Assembly: GCF_037201805.1 (NCBI RefSeq)
Contig: NZ_CP147404.1
Coordinates: 1,512,001 to 1,576,000, forward strand
Origin: Bacillus sp. FJAT-52991
GTDB taxonomy: Bacteria; Bacillota; Bacilli; Bacillales; Domibacillaceae
Direction: 5' to 3'
DNA: 64,000 nucleotides
Shown: in pieces, positions 32,836 through 41,825 of the stretch
Layout of the letters: each line of letters starts with the position of its first letter
Position numbering within the stretch: position 1 is the stretch's first letter
Made by a program: the position numbers and the translations under genes
Notes under the pieces: model-generated
Told to the model about the DNA's origin: nothing
Database searches by the model: none
Seen by the model: only the letters and a program-made list of their open reading frames with translations

Positions 32836-33828
32836 ATGAACATTTTAGCACCGCTTGGAGCGAAAGAAGAAGTAGAGATGTTAGCTGAAAATGGAGCGGA
32901 AGAATTTTACTGTGGCATTACTCCAAATGAATGGATGAAACAGTACTCACCAGGTGTATGGATCAACCGGCGTAATCCATACGCCGGCTTTCCTTCTTTT
33001 CAAGATTTACAAGAAGCGGTACGACAAGCAGAAAGCTATAACATCCCGATTTTCTTAACGTTAAATGCTCCTTATTATATGGAAAAACAATATCCGATGT
33101 TGATCGATTTAATTAAGCATTGTTCGGAAGAAATTGGCGTTCGAGCGTTTATCGTCAGTGACCTAGGATTAATGATGGCCATGAAGGAGAAAGTGCCTCA
33201 AGCTGCTATACATGTGAGCAGTTTAGCCGCCCCGATGAATACTGGGAGTATTGAACTGTATAAGCAAATAGGGGTGGAGAGAATCGTTCTCCCTAGAAGT
33301 GTTCAATTAAATGAAATTCCTAAATTGAAAGAATCCGCTGGAGATATCGAGCTAGAGGTGTTTATTTTGAATGACGGTTGTGTTTATGAAGAAAGCTTTT
33401 GTATGACCACTCATTCAGCAGGAGCCTTCTGTGCACAGTCACAATGGGAATATAAAGCTTTTCATGCGGATGGAAATAAGCAGTTGTCTTCCCGAGAAAT
33501 GGAGAAGTTGATTGAGCAAGTAAATGATTATCGGGAGTTTGTTTGGTTTGTTAATGATTGTAATTGTCAAATTGCTTCTGATGGACTGCCGCTTGGACCT
33601 TGTGGTTTATGTTCTCTTGAAAAACTATTTCATTTAGGTGTCGATTCGCTAAAGATTGTCGGCCGTGAAGGAGCGCCTTATAGAAAGTTGGCTAGTATAC
33701 AGATGGTTAAAGCGGTGGTCGATCATGTTCGGAAACAAGCAGGGGAAGAGGAAGTAAAGCAACTAGCGAGAAACATTCGCAATCAGCCTCAATATTGTGA
33801 TTCTGGGCTTATGTGCTATTATCGCTGA
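32836..33828 (+). CDS. U32-family protein, UbiU-like (candidate Trp hydroxylase)
   Basis: The 330-residue protein begins with the U32 signature (ILAPLGAKEEVEMLAENGAE, then EFYCGI) and contains the strand pattern FIVSDLG and IHVSSLAAPMNTGSIELY. Cluster-type cysteines are C182-X6-C189-X9-C199 (LNDGCVYEESFCMTTH, AFCAQ), followed by C242/C244 and C256/C259 (GPCGLCSLEKLFHLGVDSLK), then IVGREG. UbiU, RlhA and TrhP of the same family insert hydroxyl groups, using prephenate as oxygen source. There are more cysteines than in UbiU (C26, C96, C321, C327), so a second metal site is possible. Paired with the upstream UbiV-like gene and followed 11 bases later by qhpF. Its role in cofactor hydroxylation is inferred from context. 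Confidence 0.75.
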   Translation: MNILAPLGAKEEVEMLAENGAEEFYCGITPNEWMKQYSPGVWINRRNPYAGFPSFQDLQEAVRQAESYNIPIFLTLNAPYYMEKQYPMLIDLIKHCSEEIGVRAFIVSDLGLMMAMKEKVPQAAIHVSSLAAPMNTGSIELYKQIGVERIVLPRSVQLNEIPKLKESAGDIELEVFILNDGCVYEESFCMTTHSAGAFCAQSQWEYKAFHADGNKQLSSREMEKLIEQVNDYREFVWFVNDCNCQIASDGLPLGPCGLCSLEKLFHLGVDSLKIVGREGAPYRKLASIQMVKAVVDHVRKQAGEEEVKQLARNIRNQPQYCDSGLMCYYR

Positions 33829-33839
33829 GGTGAAAAAAG

Positions 33840-35501
33840 ATGAATATTTTTTCTTTCATCAAACCATATCGTTTCATCTTTTTACTCGTTTTTGTCATGG
33901 GGCTCCTCTCGACATTTATTACATCGATACAGCCAATGATTGGGAAGTTTTTCATTGATGAAGTATTGATTGCTAAACGGTATTCATTCTCGCTTACTTT
34001 AACATTAGCGATTGCAGTAGCAGCTGTTGGTTATGGCGTGGCTCTCTTCACCAAGTTTCTTTATTTTCGAATGAGTTTGCATATCATGGTCGATATGCGA
34101 ACAACATTCTATCATCACCTGTTGCATCTCCCGTTTGATTTCTTCACCAAAAATCGAACGGGAGATATCTTATCTCGAATGAACGAGGATATAACAGAAA
34201 TACAGCGTCTTTACACAGAAAATGTATTGCAGCTATTCACCATTGGCTTAACTTTCATCTTTAACGTGGCATTATTATTATTTTTGGACTGGCGTTTAAC
34301 ATTGTTATCCTTTCTGTTTATGCCTTTATTAGTGATAGGTGTTCAAAAGTTTCGTCGGCTGATTTTTATCAACCAAATGGAATTTCGAAAAGTATCAGCG
34401 AAAAATCAAAGTTTTCTATACGAGACATTTTCATCTATGAATTTTATCCGTACCGCCCATATCGAAAAACAGCTGAAACAGCAGTTTAAAGAGGAACTAG
34501 AGGATATTAATAAGCAAAATATGAAAGTGATGTTTACGAATGCCTGGGCACAAGGAATTCCGCAGTTCGTTTTAATGGGGTCAGCTGTTTTTATGCTATC
34601 ATTTTTAGGGCAACAAGTGATGCGCGGAGAGATGACGCTAGGGACTTTGCTGGCTTTTATGGCGTATCAAGCTAGCCTATTCGCCACTGTTCAAGGTATG
34701 GCCCAGCTGTATATGAAGTTTCAAAAAGGTCGAGCATCGATTCAGCGTGTAAACGATTTCTTTCATATTCCACATATTCAAGTCGAGGGGAAAGATGTTC
34801 CACAGCTATTTCATACGATTCGCTTTGACCAGGTCTCTTTTTTTCATCATCCCAATCAGCCAATTTTAACGGAGTTTAACCTTGAAATTAAATCAGGAGA
34901 AAAAGTGGGCCTTATTGGAGAGAATGGGATGGGCAAAAGCACCATTGCTCAGTTACTAGCACAAATATATGAACCTGTCAGAGGGGCGGTTTACTTAGAC
35001 GATAAAAATATCAGTGAATTTTCTAAAGCAAGTTGGTATAACAAAGTTTGCTTAGTCGCACATGATCACCCTGTTTGGTGTACGACGATTGAAGACTTTT
35101 TAAGACTAGGCAAGAAACAAGCCACAGCAATTGAATTGGAACAAGTAATAGAGTTAATGGGGTTGTCTAGCTGGATTCATTCATTGCCTAAGAAGATGAA
35201 TACACAGCTTGGTGAGCGTGGTCTCACGATATCAGCTGGACAGAAGCAACGGCTTTTGCTGGCTCGAGCATTACTGCAAGAGGCTGATATGTATATTTTT
35301 GATGAGGCGACTTGCCATTTGGATACAGAATCAGAGCGCCAATTGTTTCAGCGGCTGCAAGAGCATTTGCAAAATAAAACCGTCATTTTCATCACCCATC
35401 GCCATGATCATTTAGCATGGCTAGATCGCGTAGTGGATTTATCTAAAACTGAATGGAAACCGATGAGAGGAAGGGTGGCGAGTGAACATGTATCCATTTA
35501 G
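33840..35501 (+). CDS. qhpF: ABC exporter for the gamma subunit
   Basis: The 553-residue product fuses a membrane domain of six segments (residues about 1-300) with an ATPase domain: Walker A GENGMGKST, signature SAGQKQRLLLARALL, Walker B ADMYIFDEATCHLD with catalytic Glu, and switch His in FITHRHD. It has no N-terminal C39 peptidase, so leader removal must be done by another protein. In proteobacteria QhpF exports the cross-linked gamma subunit, which lacks a signal peptide. GAGGTGAAA precedes the ATG. It overlaps the start of the protease gene by 20 bases. Confidence 0.88.
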   Translation: MNIFSFIKPYRFIFLLVFVMGLLSTFITSIQPMIGKFFIDEVLIAKRYSFSLTLTLAIAVAAVGYGVALFTKFLYFRMSLHIMVDMRTTFYHHLLHLPFDFFTKNRTGDILSRMNEDITEIQRLYTENVLQLFTIGLTFIFNVALLLFLDWRLTLLSFLFMPLLVIGVQKFRRLIFINQMEFRKVSAKNQSFLYETFSSMNFIRTAHIEKQLKQQFKEELEDINKQNMKVMFTNAWAQGIPQFVLMGSAVFMLSFLGQQVMRGEMTLGTLLAFMAYQASLFATVQGMAQLYMKFQKGRASIQRVNDFFHIPHIQVEGKDVPQLFHTIRFDQVSFFHHPNQPILTEFNLEIKSGEKVGLIGENGMGKSTIAQLLAQIYEPVRGAVYLDDKNISEFSKASWYNKVCLVAHDHPVWCTTIEDFLRLGKKQATAIELEQVIELMGLSSWIHSLPKKMNTQLGERGLTISAGQKQRLLLARALLQEADMYIFDEATCHLDTESERQLFQRLQEHLQNKTVIFITHRHDHLAWLDRVVDLSKTEWKPMRGRVASEHVSI

Positions 35502-36231
35502 CATGGATGAAGAAGAGTGGGGAAATGGACAGGGCATTAAAATCGCTCACATTGATAGTGGAATTAATGAATGGCATCCGCATATTGGGAAAGTGACTGG
35601 AGGTATAGCCTTTCGGGTGAATGATGTCGGCAAGATTGTGATGGAAGAAAGCTTTCAAGATGATCTTGGACATGGAACCGCTGTTGCGGGAGTCATTAAA
35701 GGGCAGGCTCCAGAGGCGGAACTATGGGCTGTGAAAATTTTTCATGATCGACTCACTACGTATATTGAAGTGCTATGTGCAGCGATTGAATGGTGTCTTG
35801 AGCAGAGAATGGATATTATAAATCTTAGCTTAGGCGTCAATCAAGATATTCCAGCATTTCGTCACATTTGTGAGCAGGCGAATGAAGCGGGCATCTTGAT
35901 TGTATCAGCATGTGATGAACAAAATGGTTTATATTGGCCAGGCTACTATCATTCGGTTTATGCCGTTCGAAGCGCTAAGAGTGGGAGAAGAGGAGTCTTT
36001 CATTTTTCGCCCAATGATCCTATTCATTTTCAAACAGCAGGCGTTCCTAGAGAGTTAGAAGGACCGCTGCAAAAATTTAACTATCAAGGGCATAGCTTTG
36101 CCGCGGCTCATGTGACGGGGGTAATTGCTAAGGTCAAAGAAAAGTATCCAGAGGCAAGGACGATCTCTGAAATGAATCAGCTGTTCATCAAGCTGAGTGA
36201 ACAGCAGGCTGTACAGGAAAGAAGCATCTGA
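35482..36231 (+). CDS. qhpE: Subtilisin-like leader protease
   Basis: The 249-residue product is a compact subtilase without signal or pro-peptide, so it is cytoplasmic. The triad is visible: Asp in IAHIDSGIN, His in DDLGHGTAVAGVI and Ser in GHSFAAAHVTG, where the usual GTSMAAPH is altered. QhpE removes the gamma subunit leader after cross-linking. The start (GTG 35482, or ATG 35488) lies inside the end of qhpF after GAGGAAGGG. In Paracoccus the order is E-F; here it is F-E. It is the last gene before a strong terminator, so no qhpG or qhpR follows. Confidence 0.88.
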   Translation: MNMYPFSMDEEEWGNGQGIKIAHIDSGINEWHPHIGKVTGGIAFRVNDVGKIVMEESFQDDLGHGTAVAGVIKGQAPEAELWAVKIFHDRLTTYIEVLCAAIEWCLEQRMDIINLSLGVNQDIPAFRHICEQANEAGILIVSACDEQNGLYWPGYYHSVYAVRSAKSGRRGVFHFSPNDPIHFQTAGVPRELEGPLQKFNYQGHSFAAAHVTGVIAKVKEKYPEARTISEMNQLFIKLSEQQAVQERSI

Positions 36232-36254
36232 GGATTAACTATACTATAATTATT

Positions 36255-36302
36255 AAAGGACATTACATATTAGCCATGTAAAATATGTAATGTCCTTTTA
36301 TT
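36255..36302. terminator. Terminator at the end of the amine oxidation operon
   Basis: AAAGGACATTACATATT and AATATGTAATGTCCTTT form a perfect 17-bp stem, followed by TATTTAG. It probably also serves the converging minus-strand gene. Confidence 0.85.
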
Positions 36303-36356
36303 TAGCTATCTTTTTTAACTTATTTCTTGATAAGAGTTCGATGCTCTTTTGGTTGA

Positions 36357-37097
36357 TTAAAGTTCTCGCTGAAATGTTCCTTTTACCTTCATTGTTCGTT
36401 CCTTTTCTCTAAACATGAGCCAAATAATCAAACTTAATCCGAAGGTGAGGAACTCTAAGGAGACGATGTACCAAGGGTAAGGGCCTAAAAGGTCGAGTAG
36501 GCTAGTCCCTTTTGGTTTATGGTGTAAGTATAAATAATTGCCATCAACGATTCGGTTAATGATCATGATAAAAGGCATGAGCACATTTAAGAAGATGATC
36601 ATTTTGAAAACAGAATAAATGGTAGGTCGATATCCTTTGATCCAAGTAAAATAAAGCGGTGTACAAAAAATAATCATATGAGTGATGAAAAAGTGGAAGA
36701 AACGAAAATGCGGAAAATCAAAAGTTAAAAACGGTGTTAATAACGCTTGAGAAGCACCTAATAAACCAGTAAATAATAAGATTTCATAGGCAATTCTCTT
36801 TTGACTTATTAATAAAATAACGGTTAAAAATAAACTAATGCTGCATAATTCTAATGGAAGTGAATGGCTGAGGTTCCAACTGTCCGTTACAATCATCCAA
36901 ACATGATAGGTGATTTCCAATGTTAATAAAAAAAGTGCTATGCCAATTTCCGCATACTTTAGTTCAAGTGTTTTTAAATAATTTTTAAAAACGTACATAA
37001 AAACGATGCTTGAAATTAAAATAAGTAAAATAGCTATATGACTAGCTGAAAACATCTGAAAATGAAATTGCTCATTACTCCCACCGAACCAATCCAT
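36357..37097 (-). CDS. YwaF-like (TIGR02206) membrane protein
   Basis: The 246-residue product has about six or seven hydrophobic segments, with SHSLPLELCSISLFLTVIL in the middle and LLDLLGPYPWYIVSLEFLTF near the end. These match the TIGR02206/YwaF family of bacilli, related to eukaryotic TMEM164. The conserved LELCS Cys is intact. Family members in bacteria have no known activity; TMEM164 has been linked to acyl transfer. Transcribed alone, convergent with the qhp operon. Confidence 0.75.
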   Translation of the reverse strand: MDWFGGSNEQFHFQMFSASHIAILLILISSIVFMYVFKNYLKTLELKYAEIGIALFLLTLEITYHVWMIVTDSWNLSHSLPLELCSISLFLTVILLISQKRIAYEILLFTGLLGASQALLTPFLTFDFPHFRFFHFFITHMIIFCTPLYFTWIKGYRPTIYSVFKMIIFLNVLMPFIMIINRIVDGNYLYLHHKPKGTSLLDLLGPYPWYIVSLEFLTFGLSLIIWLMFREKERTMKVKGTFQREL

Positions 37098-37194
37098 ACT
37101 TTTCCCTCCCTCTACGAAAATAGTTTAACATATTTTGTTATGATCGTTTTTATATACGAAGAATAAATGAACGAATGTAATAGTAGAAGCATTT

Positions 37195-37339
37195 AATAAA
37201 GTGAAACTTCAATCAGTGGGGATTTTCTTCATCCCCCACTGATAAAAGAAGAACAAAGGCTAACATGCCTACGCTTCTTCTGCCATGTTGAGCAAGCAGT
37301 CAATAGATGAGCGTCATCGCGTGATCGATTCACTTTATT
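37195..37339. repeat. Interspersed repeat, copy C, with terminal inverted repeats
   Basis: A 145-base unit begins AATAAAGTGAA and ends TTCACTTTATT, an exact 11-bp terminal inverted repeat. It has a hairpin of CAGTGGGGA and TCCCCCACTG-type arms, then ATGCCTACGCTTCTTCTGCC, shared with copy A. It has no coding frame, which fits a small non-autonomous mobile element. Confidence 0.75.
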
Positions 37340-37441
37340 TGTTAATTCATTGTTAATTAAAAGCGGAATCGGTGTGAATGGTTGGAAATGCTGATATAAT
37401 TGAGGATAAGTGAGGCAATCAAATAAGGAGTGGTGTGACTC

Positions 37442-38080
37442 ATGCCGAAATATATTGTATTTGATTTCGATGGAACATTAGCGAACTCATTAACGCTTTT
37501 TATTGAAGCATATAATGAAATGGCAGAACGGGAAGGTTATCGGATCGTTCAGGAATCTGATCTTGAGCCTTTAAGCAAGATGTCTATTCCTGAACGATGC
37601 AAGTATTTAAATTTTCCTTTACGAAACATACCATTCGCCGCCCCAAAGATTTATCGTTATGTTAGGGAGTCCAATATTGGTTTTCAGTTTTTTCCTGGTA
37701 TTAAGGAACTGCTAGATGAGTTAAAAGAGAAAGGCTACCGGCTAGCTATTATTTCTTCAAATGCAAAGGATATTATTAGTCAATCTTTAAAAACACATCA
37801 AGTGGATTATTTTGATGAAATTTTATGTTCTAAGTTTATTTTTAGCAAAGACAAAATGATTAAAAAGCTGTTGAATAAGTATAAGTTGACGCCGTCTGAC
37901 GCATTATATGTCGGTGATGAAGAGCGAGACATCACCGCCTGCAGTAAAGCGGGCATTAAAGTCATCTGGGCCGGATGGGGTTATGATGCTGCTGAAGTGG
38001 CTTTGAAAGCAAACCCTGATTATATTGCTGAAAAGCCAAAAGAAATACTACCGATTGTATCTAAATTGAGTGTAAGCTGA
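37442..38080 (+). CDS. HAD-family hydrolase, phosphoglycolate phosphatase-like
   Basis: The 212-residue product has the four HAD motifs: DFDGTLANS with nucleophile Asp, AIISSNAKD, the Lys in FSKDKMIKK and YVGDEERDITACSKAG with the metal Asp pair. A helical cap (residues 15-80) places it in the Gph/PpaX-type subgroup that removes phosphate from small molecules. The PpaX phosphatase is a possible role. AAGGAGTGG precedes the ATG. It ends at a shared terminator. Confidence 0.8.
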   Translation: MPKYIVFDFDGTLANSLTLFIEAYNEMAEREGYRIVQESDLEPLSKMSIPERCKYLNFPLRNIPFAAPKIYRYVRESNIGFQFFPGIKELLDELKEKGYRLAIISSNAKDIISQSLKTHQVDYFDEILCSKFIFSKDKMIKKLLNKYKLTPSDALYVGDEERDITACSKAGIKVIWAGWGYDAAEVALKANPDYIAEKPKEILPIVSKLSVS

Positions 38081-38103
38081 ACCATTTTCGCTATATGCAA
38101 ACC

Positions 38104-38138
38104 AAAAGGATACTCACTCAAAAGTGGGTATCCTTTTA
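38104..38138. terminator. Bidirectional terminator between converging genes
   Basis: AAAGGATACTCACT and AGTGGGTATCCTTT form a long stem (one G-T pair) with A and T tracts on both sides. It overlaps the stop of the minus-strand GH16 gene. Confidence 0.8.
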
Positions 38139-38819
38139 ATAGCTCACTTGTTCAATTGTTGTTTTCGGTTGTTTTGCTACTTGCTTATTCAACCAAGTAG
38201 GGTACCAGCTATTGATCATTAGTTGCATTTTCTTTGAACTGAATTGCCCTTTCCATGATTGTACTGCTTCTCCGTCAATATAGAAGCTCACTTCATTTGG
38301 TAACACATCGATTCTATAACGATGAGCATCCTTAGTTGGATCAAAGGGTAATTGGTAAGTAGCTTGTTTCGCTTCTTTTCCATCTTTATAAACGGTAAAC
38401 AGCACTTTTCCGCTAGAATCATTCCATATCTCAATGTCAATTTCATGATAAAGATCGGGTGGTGCATAAAGAAAAAAGCCAGTGATGGACCCCGGAGCAT
38501 CAGCTACTTGAATGGTGGCTTCAAACCGGCCATATTGAAATGTTTCTCTCGTGCGAATCTCCCCACCGTTTCCCTCTTGATCAGAAAGCGAAAGAACCAC
38601 TTTTCCAGGTTGGTGGCTCACTTGATCCGCTAATAAATAGCCGTGCCCAAGTGGAAATTCCTCTCTAACCTCCCACCTAGTAGAATCAAATGTCTCAAAG
38701 TCTTCGACTGTCCGAGAGGTGTTAAGAAGCATCCAATTCTTTATCCAAGAAGAATTGATGGCAACTACAACAACAAATAACACTAACATAAAAATCCATA
38801 ATTTTGATTTCATTCTCAT
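38136..38819 (-). CDS. GH16-like glycoside hydrolase, membrane-anchored
   Basis: The 227-residue product has one N-terminal hydrophobic anchor (LWIFMLVLFVVVVAINSSW) and a GH16 jelly-roll domain with the catalytic motif HEIDIEIW, containing the nucleophile/acid Glu pair E-x-D-x-E, preceded by GRFEATIQVADAPGSITGFF. GH16 enzymes cut beta-1,3/1,4 glucans and related polymers. Shorter than many family members and possibly only attached to the membrane rather than secreted. The ATG at 38819 has AGGA upstream; an ATG at 38855 has no ribosome site. Confidence 0.8.
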   Translation of the reverse strand: MRMKSKLWIFMLVLFVVVVAINSSWIKNWMLLNTSRTVEDFETFDSTRWEVREEFPLGHGYLLADQVSHQPGKVVLSLSDQEGNGGEIRTRETFQYGRFEATIQVADAPGSITGFFLYAPPDLYHEIDIEIWNDSSGKVLFTVYKDGKEAKQATYQLPFDPTKDAHRYRIDVLPNEVSFYIDGEAVQSWKGQFSSKKMQLMINSWYPTWLNKQVAKQPKTTIEQVSY

Positions 38820-39002
38820 TTCTAATCCTAAAGTAAATATTTTTAGTATCGACATGCTAATGATAAGTAAAATGTATCGAATATTCTCTCGCTACACAAT
38901 TAAAGGTAACGAAATGCGTTTGCAATAAATATAATATAAGAATAATAAAGACTTTTCAAGTTCATCCTATTTCTGTATAGTAATATAAAAGAGATATTTT
39001 AA

Positions 39003-39761
<759 letters not shown>

Positions 39762-39765
39762 TAAG

Positions 39766-39803
39766 AAAAGCTGAATCTTCAAACCATTAGATTCAGCTTT
39801 TTT
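39766..39803 (+). terminator. Terminator of map
   Basis: AAGCTGAATCT and AGATTCAGCTT form an 11-bp stem followed by TTTTATTG. Confidence 0.85.
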
Positions 39804-39878
39804 ATTGTATAGAGCAATAAAATAATGTATCCTTAAAGGAATCGACAATTTTCTCATTTAGTAAAGGAGTTAAATTCA

Positions 39879-40673
39879 TTGTTAGATTATAAGTTATATG
39901 AACATGCTAATTCGGATAAATATGTAGTGCTCATTCATGGTATGGGTGGAAATTCTAGCATCTTTTATAGTAATCTTAAATCCTTGAAAAAACATTTTAA
40001 TATACTGGCTGTGCACCTTCAAGGACATGGAAAGAGCCCAAGTGTAGAAGACGAGAAAAATTTTAATATTGAGGTAGCTGCCCAAGAAGTGTTAAAGGTC
40101 CTCGATCATTTATTAATCAAAAAAGCCCATTTCATCGGCATTTCTTTAGGAACGATTGTGATTCATTCAATCTTTAAAATAGCGCCAAAACGGGTGTATT
40201 CAGCAGTGATGGGAGGAGCGATTACGCATTTTAACCTCTTCTCAAAATTTTTGATTAAGATAGGAAAGATGATTAAATCATTCACTCCTTTTTTATGGAT
40301 TTATAAGCTTTGTGCTTATATCATTATGCCAGGTAAAATGAACCGGAGATCGCGATCATTATTTATTAGCCAGGCCACGAAAATGAAGCGACCTGATTTT
40401 CTTGCTTGGTTCAACCTAGTTGATACAGTAGAAGATGTGTATAGAGGTGTTCCAGAAAGCTCAAAAGGAGTGCCGAAACTATACATTTCAGGATCAGAAG
40501 ACCATTTGTTTATTAAGCAGCTTCAAAAGGATATTTCTGAAGATCCATATGCCACGTTTACGTTAATTAATAATTGTGGCCACGTATGCAATGTGGAAAA
40601 AAGCAAAGAATTTAATGAGGCTTCTATTGATTTTTTATTAAATGGTGGAAAAGAGATTAAGGAAGCCCAGTAA
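39879..40673 (+). CDS. Alpha/beta hydrolase
   Basis: The 264-residue product has the fold pattern VVLIHGMGGNSSIF (oxyanion region), the nucleophile elbow GISLGT and a late histidine in NNCGHVCNVEKS, with an Asp in GSEDHLF. This is a typical serine hydrolase triad. A basic, hydrophobic cap segment sits at residues about 120-180. Substrate is unknown. The TTG start lies 9 bases after AAAGGAG. Confidence 0.8.
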   Translation: MLDYKLYEHANSDKYVVLIHGMGGNSSIFYSNLKSLKKHFNILAVHLQGHGKSPSVEDEKNFNIEVAAQEVLKVLDHLLIKKAHFIGISLGTIVIHSIFKIAPKRVYSAVMGGAITHFNLFSKFLIKIGKMIKSFTPFLWIYKLCAYIIMPGKMNRRSRSLFISQATKMKRPDFLAWFNLVDTVEDVYRGVPESSKGVPKLYISGSEDHLFIKQLQKDISEDPYATFTLINNCGHVCNVEKSKEFNEASIDFLLNGGKEIKEAQ

Positions 40674-40731
40674 TAAAACGGAGAAAATAAATGTAAGGCT
40701 TCTTCACAAAGATGGAGAGGTCTTTTTTATT

Positions 40732-40752
40732 AAATCGTAACAATTACTATTT
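40732..40752. promoter_or_regulatory. Zur box
   Basis: AAATCGTAACAATTACTATT plus a final T matches the Bacillus Zur operator AAATCGTAATNATTACGATT(T) with two mismatches. It lies 63 bases before the start of a zinc-binding lipoprotein gene. Zur represses when zinc is sufficient. Confidence 0.8.
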
Positions 40753-40815
40753 ACAAAACGGAATCATTTCGATATAATTTCTTACAGTTAACAGTTATGA
40801 AGAGGAGGACGATCA

Positions 40816-41799
40816 ATGAAACGAGTACTTTCAATGGCTACGATGATATCAGCAATCATGCTTATTATAGCTGGATGTTCAACTGAAAAGGCAGAAGAAA
40901 CGAAGCAGGAAAAAGAACAATTACAGGTATATACAACGATTTATCCCCTAACTTTTTTCACTGAAGAAATCGGAAAAGAGTTTGTTGAAGTGGAGAGCAT
41001 TTTACCCGCAGGTGTAGATGAACATACATATGAGCCTACATCGAAAACGATGATCGACATCGCACAATCCGATTTATTTATGTATAACGGGCTTGGATTA
41101 GAGCCGTTTGGAGATAAAATACAAGAGTCGATGAAAAATGAAGAAGTAAAAATGATCGAAGTGGGGGAAGAAATTGATGTAAATGCTCATAAACAAATGC
41201 ATGGCCATGAAGAAGAAACGACACATGAGGATCACACCACTCATGAACATAAGCACGATGATGGTCATAATCATGGAGGTGTGGACCCTCACGTATGGAT
41301 TGACCCAACATTAGCGATACAAATGGCTGAAGTGGTGAAAGATGAGTTAGTGGAGCTTCAACCTGAGCATAAGTCTGAGTTTGAAAACAATTTTAATTCG
41401 TTAAAAGAAAAATTATTGAAGTTAGATGAAGACTTTCATGAAATGGCCGATCATGCCAAGCATAAAGAATTTCTTGTGTCTCATGCAGCTTTTGGTTATT
41501 GGGAAGATAATTATGGTTTAAAGCAAATTAGTGTATCAGGTTTATCTCCAACTAATGAGCCTTCACAGAAGCAATTAAAAGAAATGGTCGAGACGGCTAA
41601 GCAACAAAACATTAAATATGTGATTTTTGAGCAAAATGTCACACCAAAAGTAGCAAAGATTGTACAAAATGAATTAAATGCAGAAGCCTTAAAAATTCAT
41701 AATCTAGCGGTATTAACAAAAGAAGATGAAGCGAATAAGGACAACTACATCACCTTAATGGAAAAAAATATTGAGACATTGAAAAAAGCAACTGAATAA
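40816..41799 (+). CDS. Zinc ABC transporter substrate-binding lipoprotein (ZnuA/AdcA type)
   Basis: The 327-residue product starts with a lipoprotein signal (SAIMLIIAGCSTEK), then a ZnuA-like body. Metal ligands are evident: His in VDEHTYEPTSKT, His in GGVDPHVWIDP, His in VSHAAFGYWE and the region VIFEQNVTPKVA. A His/Asp-rich loop (THEHKHDDGHNHGG) between residues about 130-160 is typical of zinc-type cluster 9 proteins. It binds zinc outside the cell and hands it to a permease. A Zur box precedes it, but no permease or ATPase gene follows, so it must work with ZnuB/ZnuC encoded elsewhere. Confidence 0.9.
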   Translation: MKRVLSMATMISAIMLIIAGCSTEKAEETKQEKEQLQVYTTIYPLTFFTEEIGKEFVEVESILPAGVDEHTYEPTSKTMIDIAQSDLFMYNGLGLEPFGDKIQESMKNEEVKMIEVGEEIDVNAHKQMHGHEEETTHEDHTTHEHKHDDGHNHGGVDPHVWIDPTLAIQMAEVVKDELVELQPEHKSEFENNFNSLKEKLLKLDEDFHEMADHAKHKEFLVSHAAFGYWEDNYGLKQISVSGLSPTNEPSQKQLKEMVETAKQQNIKYVIFEQNVTPKVAKIVQNELNAEALKIHNLAVLTKEDEANKDNYITLMEKNIETLKKATE

Positions 41800-41825
41800 A
41801 GAGAGAAGCTAGACTTGATAGTAAG

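Noticed and set aside
31889..33828. Peptidase U32 annotation (protein degradation)
   Set aside because: Cysteine clusters and context fit the Fe-S hydroxylase branch; leader proteolysis in the operon is already covered by the subtilase.
34672..34863. Open frame on the minus strand inside qhpF
   Set aside because: Antisense to the junction of the membrane and ATPase domains of a conserved exporter; no ribosome site.
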